From the NCBI RefSeq assembly GCF_026000115.1, contig NZ_AP026867.1, positions 4,948,001 through 5,012,000 of the forward strand: a stretch of 64,000 nt of DNA. The letters run 5' to 3'. Shown here in pieces: positions 7,708-15,366 of the stretch (the first letter of the stretch is position 1; each line of letters begins with the position of its first letter). The translations under genes and the position numbers were made by a program. The notes under the pieces are model-generated. The model was not told the origin of the DNA, did no database searches, and saw only the letters and a program-made list of their open reading frames with translations. The DNA comes from Aureispira anguillae. GTDB taxonomy: Bacteria; Bacteroidota; Bacteroidia; Chitinophagales; Saprospiraceae.

Positions 7708-9570
7708 ATGAATTACTTAACGGTCGAAGGGGTTTCCAAATCTTTTGGAGAACGAGTTTTATTTGAAGACATTACTTTTTATATCAATCAAGGGGATCGA
7801 GTAGCATTTATTGCTAAAAACGGAACGGGAAAAACTTCTTTGATGGATATTATCATGAAAAAAGAAGAAGCAGATGGAGGAAAGGTCTGGCTGCATCATA
7901 AAATTTCGATTGGGTATTTAAGCCAAGATCCGAATCTGGATTTGGAATCTACAGTTTTTGAAGCAGTATACAACTCTGAGAATCCTGTTATGCAAGCTAT
8001 TTTGGCTTATGAAAAAAGTCTGTCTAATCCTGACGATGTAGAAAGCATGCAAGAAGCGATGTCTGCTATGGACAGGATGCAGGCTTGGGATTATGAATTC
8101 AAAATCAAACAAATCTTATCTAAATTAAAGGTAGACTACATGGATCGTAAGGTAAAAATGCTTTCTGGTGGTCAAAAAAAGCGGGTAGCACTGGCAAAAG
8201 TGTTGATTGATGCACCTCAATTTTTGATTTTGGATGAGCCGACCAACCACTTGGACTTGGACATGATTGAGTGGCTAGAAGACTATCTCAAACAAGGAAA
8301 ACATACGATTTTTATGGTCACGCATGATCGCTATTTTTTAGATAGCGTTTGTACTCAAATACTAGAGTTAGACCAACAACAAATATTCAAATATTCGGGT
8401 GATTATGGGTATTATTTAGAAAAAAAGGCCGATCGTGAAAATAATTTTGCAGCTACCACCGAAAAAGCTCAAAATCTTTATCGTAAAGAATTAGATTGGA
8501 TGCGCAGGCAACCTAAAGCTCGTGGAACCAAAGCAAAAGCAAGAATTGATAAATTTTTTGAGGTAGAGAAAAAAGCAAAACGCAAACTAGACAATGATGA
8601 GGTCATGTTAGACATTAAGATGACTCGTCTAGGAAGCAAGATTATTGAACTGCACAACATTCATAAAAGCTATGGTGAACATGTCATCCTAAAAGGGTTT
8701 GACTATAAATTCAAAAAGGGAGATCGGGTAGGTATTGTCGGTAAAAATGGCGCTGGCAAAAGTACTTTACTGAATATGATGGTTGGCAAAGAAACGGTTG
8801 ATGCAGGAAAGATTGTCATTGGCGATACCATTGTAATTGGTTATTATACTCAGAGTGGCATGAAACTAAAGGAGGACAAGCGTGTTATTGATGTTGTTCG
8901 AGATATTGCCGAGTTCATCCCCATGCACAAAGGACAAAAGCTGACTGCGGTACAACTTTGTGAGCGTTTTCTCTTCGATTCCAAAAAACAACAAACTTAC
9001 GTTTCTAAACTAAGTGGTGGAGAGCGTCGTCGCTTGTATCTATTGACGATTTTGATGAAAAACCCTAATTTCTTAATTCTGGATGAGCCGACCAATGATT
9101 TGGATATTATGACCTTGCAAGTCTTGGAGGAATTTCTCTTAACTTTTCCAGGTTGTATTGTTATTGTTTCTCATGATCGCCATTTTATGGATAAAATTGT
9201 AGAACATACCTTTGTTTTGGAAGGAGATGGATTCGTTCGTGATTTTCCAGGCAACTATTCTGCTTACCGAGCAGTTTCCAAGCAAGAAGCGATAGAAACC
9301 AAAGCCGAAGAGAAAGAACTGGCTGCTGCAAAACCTGTTGTTAAAACAGCTAGTAAAATTTCTCAGGAAGAACGAAAAGAAGTCAAGCGTTTAGAACGCC
9401 AAATCAGCAAGTTAGAAGATCAAAAAACAGCAATTACAGCGCAATTTAACGATACAAATTTAAGCCCTGAAAAAATCGCAGAACTATCTAAAGAACTTAA
9501 TCAACTCAATGAAAATTTGGAAGAAAAAGAAATGAGATGGATGGAGTTGGTGGATGAGTTGGGTTTATAA
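7708..9570 (+). CDS. ABC-F family ATPase, Uup-like
   Basis: 620 residues with two ABC cassettes and no membrane segments. Cassette 1 (about 1-250): Walker A AKNGTGKTS, signature LSGGQKKRVALAK, Walker B FLILDEPTNHLD. Cassette 2 (about 315-535): Walker A GKNGAGKST, signature LSGGERRRLYLL, Walker B FLILDEPTNDLD. A basic linker (RKELDWMRRQPKARGTKAKAR) joins them, and a charged coiled coil fills residues about 555-620, as in Uup. ABC-F proteins act on ribosomes or on DNA structures rather than as transporters. The linker and C-terminal coiled coil favour Uup over EttA or an antibiotic-resistance type. Walker A of cassette 1 starts with A rather than G, which I believe is common in this phylum. Confidence 0.9.
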   Translation: MNYLTVEGVSKSFGERVLFEDITFYINQGDRVAFIAKNGTGKTSLMDIIMKKEEADGGKVWLHHKISIGYLSQDPNLDLESTVFEAVYNSENPVMQAILAYEKSLSNPDDVESMQEAMSAMDRMQAWDYEFKIKQILSKLKVDYMDRKVKMLSGGQKKRVALAKVLIDAPQFLILDEPTNHLDLDMIEWLEDYLKQGKHTIFMVTHDRYFLDSVCTQILELDQQQIFKYSGDYGYYLEKKADRENNFAATTEKAQNLYRKELDWMRRQPKARGTKAKARIDKFFEVEKKAKRKLDNDEVMLDIKMTRLGSKIIELHNIHKSYGEHVILKGFDYKFKKGDRVGIVGKNGAGKSTLLNMMVGKETVDAGKIVIGDTIVIGYYTQSGMKLKEDKRVIDVVRDIAEFIPMHKGQKLTAVQLCERFLFDSKKQQTYVSKLSGGERRRLYLLTILMKNPNFLILDEPTNDLDIMTLQVLEEFLLTFPGCIVIVSHDRHFMDKIVEHTFVLEGDGFVRDFPGNYSAYRAVSKQEAIETKAEEKELAAAKPVVKTASKISQEERKEVKRLERQISKLEDQKTAITAQFNDTNLSPEKIAELSKELNQLNENLEEKEMRWMELVDELGL

Positions 9571-9596
9571 TACTCCTATCATGCAGTATTTGAAAA

Positions 9597-9646
9597 TTTG
9601 AAAATTTGAAAATGTGACAATTGTTGCACATTTTCAAATTTTCAAA
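9597..9646. terminator. Bidirectional terminator, 20-bp perfect stem
   Basis: 9597-9616 and 9627-9646 form a perfect 20-bp AT-rich stem with a 10-base loop. It sits between the convergent ABC-F gene (ends 9570) and lipoprotein gene (ends 9669). The left arm is itself built of repeated TTTGAAAA units. Confidence 0.8.
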
Positions 9647-9668
9647 CAAAACATCCTCTAAGTCGCAC

Positions 9669-10184
9669 TTATTTTTGAGCTTTTACCGCTTCATAAATAC
9701 GCTCTACCTGTTCTTGCGTAAATGGTTTTCGGCGCCCCGTTGTAGTGCTAAAACTAAACGATTTGTTGCCCTGCACTCGATAATAAGAAAAATTGTAGCA
9801 CTTGGTCGTATCTCCTGCTGCCTGTACTTCGTAAATAAATCCACAATCCTCTTCTTTTATCATCCGCTGAAAAGTAGTATTCGCTCCTGTTTCAATTTCT
9901 CTTTGAGCCTCTGTCGCCAAATCACTACAACTAAGTGCGGTAGCATTTTGGCTATAGATTTGGACATAATAATCGGTTCCTTCCACAATAACATCCTGCA
10001 TAAAATTATCTGAACGATTGGTTACCTTGGCATCTTCTGGTGTTTGGATCGCAATAGGAATGCCATGCTGTAATAGATTTAATTGCTTGGGAAACAAATC
10101 TTCAATAGTAGGCTCTGGAGGTTGACAGGCTACAATTCCCAATAAAATGAAAGTGCCTATAATCAATAAATTGCTCATCTTCAT
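9669..10184 (-). CDS. Hypothetical lipoprotein
   Basis: 171 residues. The N-terminus is a lipoprotein signal with lipobox LGIVAC, so Cys20 is the predicted lipidated residue. The mature part is small and soluble, with four further cysteines (in LSCSDL, EDCGF and TKCYNF) that could form disulfides in the periplasm. It ends in a helical QEQVERIYEAVKAQK. I do not recognise the family. It is convergent with the ABC-F gene and divergent from valS, so it is transcribed alone. Confidence 0.75.
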   Translation of the reverse strand: MKMSNLLIIGTFILLGIVACQPPEPTIEDLFPKQLNLLQHGIPIAIQTPEDAKVTNRSDNFMQDVIVEGTDYYVQIYSQNATALSCSDLATEAQREIETGANTTFQRMIKEEDCGFIYEVQAAGDTTKCYNFSYYRVQGNKSFSFSTTTGRRKPFTQEQVERIYEAVKAQK

Positions 10185-10550
10185 ATCTCTCTATTTTTAA
10201 GGTTATAATTTATATTTTGTTATTATGAATTGACCGCAAAAACACAAAAAAGGTGCCGTAGACCGTCAACTATTTTTTAGAATCGATCAAGGATATTTCC
10301 TCAACAAACTATTGATAGCATAAAATCCTATAATATTATTGAAATGGAATTTCACAAAGGTAAAAAACTTATTAAATTTGTGCTTCATTCTCACAATTAG
10401 GGTTTTCTTAAAAAATTGGGAACTTTCTTCCTTGATAAAGAATTATCTACTAATCTAATCTTTCATTTAAGGAACTGAATTGTTATTGCAGTAGTATAAA
10501 CCAAAGCGAGAATAGAGCACATTCATTAAATTTCTATAAAAAATTCAATC
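10185..10550. other. Divergent intergenic region upstream of valS
   Basis: About 366 AT-rich bases without a credible gene. No T-box-like element or clear promoter consensus could be supported. Confidence 0.4.
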
Positions 10551-13283
10551 ATGACCTTACCAAAGCACTACAATGCAGCAGAAGCGGAGTCTAAATGGTA
10601 TCAGTATTGGATGGACAAAGGTTATTTTCACTCTACACCAGACGATAGAGAACCTTATACCATCGTAATCCCTCCACCAAATGTAACAGGGGTCTTACAC
10701 ATGGGGCACATGCTCAACAATACCATTCAAGATGTCTTAATCCGCAAGGCCCGTTTAGAGGGCAAGAACGCCTGCTGGGTTCCTGGAACCGATCACGCAT
10801 CTATCGCAACGGAGGCTAAAGTCGTGAAATTATTACGTGAACAGGGCATCAAAAAAAGTGATATTTCCCGTGAAGAGTTTTTAAAACATGCCTTTGACTG
10901 GAAAGACAAATACGGAGGGATGATCCTCGAACAATTAAAAATGTTGGGCGCTTCTTGCGATTGGAAACGCACTCGTTTTACAATGGAGGACAAACTATCC
11001 AAAGCAGTTATCAAAGTTTTTGTGGATTTGCACAAAAAGGGCTTGCTCTATAGAGGTCTACGCATGACCAACTGGGATCCCGCAGCTCAAACTGTTTTGT
11101 CCAATGAGGAAGTCATTCACAATCAAGAAAATTCCAAGTTGTACCACGTTCGTTACCAAGTAGAAGGCACAACAGACGAATGGGTAACCATTGCAACAAC
11201 TCGTCCTGAGACAATATTAGCAGATGCAGCAGTAGCAATCCATCCTGATGACGAACGCTATACGCACCTTAGAGGCAAAAAGGTAATTATACCAATGGTT
11301 AATCGTGTTGTTCCCATTATTTTTGACAAGTATGTTAAAATGGATTTTGGAACGGGTGCCTTAAAAGTTACTCCTGCTCACGATATGAACGATTATGAAA
11401 TTGGACAGCGTCATAACCTAGAAGTTATTGATATGCTGCACGATAATGGTCGTCTAAAAGGTCCGTTTTATGTAGGAATGGATCGAGAAGATGCTCGCAA
11501 GCAAATTGCGAAAGATTTAAAAGCACAAGGTTATTTGGTTAAAACAGAAAACTACACCAATAGTGTTGGGCGTTCTGAGCGTACGAACTCTGTGGTGGAG
11601 CCTAAGTTGACCAAACAATGGTTCTTAAAAATGGATCCGTTTTCTGCTACTGCCCTAAAAGCAGTTGAAGATGGAACCATCAACTTTTTGCCCGAACATA
11701 TGCTTAATATGTATCGCAATTGGTTGAAAGAAGAGAATGTTAGAGACTGGTGTATTTCTCGCCAATTGTGGTGGGGACAACAAATTCCTGCTTGGTACCT
11801 AAAAGAGGATAAGGAGCAGTTCTTTGTTGCTGAATCGGCAGAAGAGGCACTGCAACAAGCTCAAGAAAAACTAAATAATCCCAACCTAAGTCTAGAGGAT
11901 TTGGAGCGAGAAGAGGATGTAGTAGATACTTGGTTTTCGTCTTGGTTGTGGCCAATGTCTGTTTTTGATGCCTTTGAAAATCCAGAAGAAATGAAATATT
12001 ACTACCCTACCAATGTTTTGGTTACGGGGTGGGACATTATGTTCTTTTGGGTAGCTCGTATGGTTATGGCGGGCTATGAATGGGCTCCTGAGTTATTGGG
12101 TGAAGAAATTGCTCAAGAAAAGGGCATTCATCCGTTTAAGCATGTGTACTTTACTGGGATGGTTCGAGATCGTTTGGGGCGCAAAATGAGTAAATCATTG
12201 GGCAACTCTCCTGATTCTATCGAATTGATTAAGAAATATGGTGCAGATGGTGTTCGTTTTGGAATTCTTTCTGCTGCTGCTGCTGGTGGGGATGTCATTT
12301 TTGATGCTCCATTTACAGACAAAACCAATACCAGTATTCAAAATGAATCTGACCTTTGTAATACAGGTAGCAAATTCTGCAACAAACTATGGAATGCTTT
12401 AAAATTGCTTAAAGAGTTGCCTGTTACCGATAAACCTGCCAATGATAAAATTGCTAAGATCAATGCTTTTGCCATAAAATGGTTAGAGCAAGAGTATAAT
12501 AAGACCTTAAATGCTATCGAAAAAGGGTTTGAAAGTTACCGATTATCAGAAGTGGCTAAAACGCTGAAAAATTTCATTTGGGGAGATTTTTGTTCTTGGT
12601 ATTTAGAAATTATCAAGCCAGATTATCAACAGCCTATTGATCGAGCGACCTTGGATACAACCATTGATTTCTTTGAGAAATTTATGACCTTGTTGCATCC
12701 TTTTATGCCTTTTGTTACCGAAGAAATTTGGGCACATTTAAGAGATAATCGTGCCGAGGGGGATGATTGTACGCTTAGCACTTGGCCTACGGCTGGTGCC
12801 TTTGATGAAACATTCTTATACAATACGAGTATTATGAAAGACCTAGTGTCTGCTATTCGTGATGCCCGAAATAAGAATCAATTGTCGGCTAAAGCACCTT
12901 TGGACTTGCTGATTAAGGATACGCCTGCTGCTCATTCGTTTTTGGCAGAGGATGGAATCAAAGCAACCATAGAAAGAATTGCGTTCCTCAAAAGTTTGAA
13001 TTATACCTCAGAAGAACAACATGAAGGGGCTGCTTTTATTGCAGGTACAGAGCAGTATTATCTATTGTTTGAGAAAAAGGTTGATGTAGCTGCTGAACGC
13101 AAAAAATTAGAAGCAGAGCTAAAGCAAAAACAAGGTTTTGTTATGGGAATCGAAAAGAAACTCAGCAACGAACGTTTTGTTAATGGCGCACCTGCTGCTG
13201 TGATTGAAAGAGAACGCAAAAAACTAGCAGATGGAAAAGCTAAAATTCAGCTTTTGGAAGAAAGTTTAGCGAAGTTAAATTAG
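10551..13283 (+). CDS. valS: Valyl-tRNA synthetase
   Basis: 910 residues, a class Ia aminoacyl-tRNA synthetase. The HIGH-type motif is HMGH at residues 50-53 within PPPNVTGVLHMGH, and KMSKS is at 545-549. The editing (CP1) domain lies between them, with the TTRPET motif near residue 220 and GTDHASIAT at about 79-87. An anticodon-binding helical domain and a C-terminal coiled-coil arm (about 845-910, rich in K and E) complete the ValRS layout. It charges tRNA-Val and clears mischarged Thr. Length is as expected for bacterial ValRS. It is followed by a strong terminator, so it is monocistronic. Confidence 0.97.
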   Translation: MTLPKHYNAAEAESKWYQYWMDKGYFHSTPDDREPYTIVIPPPNVTGVLHMGHMLNNTIQDVLIRKARLEGKNACWVPGTDHASIATEAKVVKLLREQGIKKSDISREEFLKHAFDWKDKYGGMILEQLKMLGASCDWKRTRFTMEDKLSKAVIKVFVDLHKKGLLYRGLRMTNWDPAAQTVLSNEEVIHNQENSKLYHVRYQVEGTTDEWVTIATTRPETILADAAVAIHPDDERYTHLRGKKVIIPMVNRVVPIIFDKYVKMDFGTGALKVTPAHDMNDYEIGQRHNLEVIDMLHDNGRLKGPFYVGMDREDARKQIAKDLKAQGYLVKTENYTNSVGRSERTNSVVEPKLTKQWFLKMDPFSATALKAVEDGTINFLPEHMLNMYRNWLKEENVRDWCISRQLWWGQQIPAWYLKEDKEQFFVAESAEEALQQAQEKLNNPNLSLEDLEREEDVVDTWFSSWLWPMSVFDAFENPEEMKYYYPTNVLVTGWDIMFFWVARMVMAGYEWAPELLGEEIAQEKGIHPFKHVYFTGMVRDRLGRKMSKSLGNSPDSIELIKKYGADGVRFGILSAAAAGGDVIFDAPFTDKTNTSIQNESDLCNTGSKFCNKLWNALKLLKELPVTDKPANDKIAKINAFAIKWLEQEYNKTLNAIEKGFESYRLSEVAKTLKNFIWGDFCSWYLEIIKPDYQQPIDRATLDTTIDFFEKFMTLLHPFMPFVTEEIWAHLRDNRAEGDDCTLSTWPTAGAFDETFLYNTSIMKDLVSAIRDARNKNQLSAKAPLDLLIKDTPAAHSFLAEDGIKATIERIAFLKSLNYTSEEQHEGAAFIAGTEQYYLLFEKKVDVAAERKKLEAELKQKQGFVMGIEKKLSNERFVNGAPAAVIERERKKLADGKAKIQLLEESLAKLN

Positions 13284-13314
13284 GTTTTTATCAACCATAC
13301 CTAAATGTATATCA

Positions 13315-13352
13315 CAGGGCAATCTCAAAATTTGGGATTGCCCTGTTTTTTT
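13315..13352 (+). terminator. Intrinsic terminator of valS
   Basis: A GC-rich 10-bp stem (13315-13324 with 13336-13345) followed directly by seven T residues, 31 bases after the valS stop. Confidence 0.9.
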
Positions 13353-13496
13353 ATGTAAAATAGTTTAGCACAAATTAAAACAACTTACATACTCTAATAC
13401 AAACACTTACAAAACAATTACTTTCTTATTTTTACTACATTGTTTTCTCTATTTTGATTACCATCTTGATTAATAGTATATCAATTAGAACAGCAA

Positions 13497-14447
13497 ATGA
13501 GCTTTGAACAGACCTACAGAGAAAATAATAAAGAATCAATAAATACAAAACAGCAAGAGGTAGTAGATCAAACAATAGAACAAGAGTTCAGCGACCAAAG
13601 TCCTGAAGCTATACAGATGAGGCAATTACAAGATCATATTGATAATAGTCTTCATACCTTGCAACTAAAACAGTGGATAACAGCTATAACTGTCCATGAA
13701 CTCGCTGCATTATTTGGTGATTCCCCTCAAAAGGAGCCTAAAACAGATCAAATAACTAAAAATGATTCTATCCTATTTCCTGTAGACGATGATGGGCAAT
13801 CTGAGGCGTATTTTAATCGAATATATCAATCTGCGAATCCAACAACCAGAGCTAAATTAGATTTACTCAAAGCTAGTTCGATCAACTATGAAATTAATAC
13901 CAATGTTTGGGTAGGCGATATGTTAGATCCAAACGCTGAAGCTCACTCTGTTTATGATTTTAGTATTAGTGCCTTTGTTATTAGCATCAAAAGGGGGTTA
14001 TCTGAATCTGAAATCATTCAATCTTTAGGAGATGAATTAGAACATGCCTATCAGTTTGAAATTGGTAGAATTGGCTATGAAAAATTACAAGATGGTAGCA
14101 GTCAAGTCTTCTCTTATGACATGCAAGATGAGATAGATTCTAAAAAAGCTGCTATACTAGCTTTAGCAAGGGTTAATGCAACAGAAAACAAAAAAATGCA
14201 AAGAAGTGCTATGCATCAGAGTTTTATAACCGCATTAAAAGAAGGAAACAGTGGTATTCAAGCATACTTTGAAAAATATATTGGATATACCTTTGATGGT
14301 TTCAACATCCCTCAAAAACAAATGCTTGCTCTAGATCAAGAACAAGATCTAAAAACTAGATTTGAAAAAGGAAAAAGTAATGGTTATATTTTTAGACAAA
14401 AAGAAGCATCAGATAATTATGCAACTACAAAAATTGAGAGCGATTAG
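13497..14447 (+). CDS. Unknown protein with eCIS-cargo-like N-terminus and degenerate zincin-like motif
   Basis: 316 residues, no signal peptide or membrane segment. The N-terminal 70 residues are hydrophilic and contain SPEAIQMRQLQDHIDNS. I associate this pattern (xSPxAxQxxQLQxxxDNS) with extracellular contractile injection system (eCIS) and polymorphic-toxin proteins of Bacteroidota. Near residue 180 is SLGDELEHAYQFE, which looks like a zinc-peptidase or toxin helix (HExxH with HAYQ), except that the first histidine is replaced by Asp (DELEH). It may therefore be catalytically inactive, or the motif may be coincidental. The downstream gene overlaps its 3' end. Function unknown; a secreted effector or structural relic is inference only. 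Confidence 0.65.
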   Translation: MSFEQTYRENNKESINTKQQEVVDQTIEQEFSDQSPEAIQMRQLQDHIDNSLHTLQLKQWITAITVHELAALFGDSPQKEPKTDQITKNDSILFPVDDDGQSEAYFNRIYQSANPTTRAKLDLLKASSINYEINTNVWVGDMLDPNAEAHSVYDFSISAFVISIKRGLSESEIIQSLGDELEHAYQFEIGRIGYEKLQDGSSQVFSYDMQDEIDSKKAAILALARVNATENKKMQRSAMHQSFITALKEGNSGIQAYFEKYIGYTFDGFNIPQKQMLALDQEQDLKTRFEKGKSNGYIFRQKEASDNYATTKIESD

Positions 14448-15309
14448 CTATTTATTCATATTACTCTTAATCGTTTGGAGAACCATAGATTTACAAGGGC
14501 AACATATTATAAAAACAAAAAAAAAGAAGTCAAAGCGAATCATTTTAGGTTTTGATAAACATGGAAAATGTACCAGCGATACCTCATTTTTATTCAAATT
14601 TACGAAACAAGAACTAAGACATACCAATAAAGGTGAACTCTATCATTTATGGAAGAATGAGATGGCTTTAGGAACTATTTACTATTTGCAGAAACGTACC
14701 CTTGATTCCTCTTGCAATTTTCAATTAAGCAAGCCTCATTGGTGCAATCAATTCTTTTTTAACAAAGCACTTAAACAAGGAAAATATATAAGACTAAGGA
14801 AAAAAGGCATCGTCCTTTTATTTAAGGATGGAAGTAGGTTAAAAATTAGCTACCAACAGCTAGACCAACAACTTTTGCAAGATATATTAGAACAAAAACG
14901 TCTTGGTATAAAAGCAGAAAAAATAAAAGACACCTGTTTCATTAAAGGTGTTTGTAAAGACAAACAGACCATTTGTGACACTTTATATTTAGATAATTTT
15001 AGCGATTACAAAGTCCAAGAACTGTATAATCATGAACTATATTATCTATGGAAGGATAAGCGATCTCCTTCTGAGACATATTACTTGCAGAAGTGTATCC
15101 TTGATTCTAACTGTCAATTTCAATATGGCAAAATCCATTATTGCCAACAAATGTTTTTTGATAAAAAACTCAAAAAAGGAAACTATATGATTTTTAGAAA
15201 TAGAGGTATTCTAATTTTATTTGAAGATGGAAGCAGACATAGCATTTCGTTTCAGCAACTAGATCAAACACTCCTACAAGATATACTAACAATAGAATCT
15301 ATTGATTAA
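14419..15309 (+). CDS. Unknown exported protein with an internal duplication
   Basis: The ATG at 14419 is preferred because it gives a standard signal peptide (MQLQKLRAISYLFILLLIVW, cleavage near LQGQ); frames open further upstream would bury that segment. About 296 residues. Two copies of a roughly 105-residue unit follow each other: each has a LYHLWK or LYYLWK segment, TxYYLQKxxLDSxCxFQ, an H-W/Y-C motif, a KxGxYxxxRxxGIxxLFxDGSR strand pair and a closing SxQQLDQxLLQDIL. The start overlaps the upstream gene by 29 bases, implying translational coupling. Four conserved cysteines per pair of repeats suggest disulfides outside the cytoplasm. No known family is recognised; a partner or immunity protein of the upstream gene is possible. 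Confidence 0.65.
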   Translation: MQLQKLRAISYLFILLLIVWRTIDLQGQHIIKTKKKKSKRIILGFDKHGKCTSDTSFLFKFTKQELRHTNKGELYHLWKNEMALGTIYYLQKRTLDSSCNFQLSKPHWCNQFFFNKALKQGKYIRLRKKGIVLLFKDGSRLKISYQQLDQQLLQDILEQKRLGIKAEKIKDTCFIKGVCKDKQTICDTLYLDNFSDYKVQELYNHELYYLWKDKRSPSETYYLQKCILDSNCQFQYGKIHYCQQMFFDKKLKKGNYMIFRNRGILILFEDGSRHSISFQQLDQTLLQDILTIESID

Positions 15310-15366
15310 TAAACTAAACCAAGCAACAATGCAGGTCAAATAACAACGTCCTACCTAACTATTTAT

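Noticed and set aside
13497-14447. Active metallopeptidase
   Set aside because: The HExxH-like helix has Asp in place of the first His, and no third ligand is obvious; only a degenerate resemblance is claimed.
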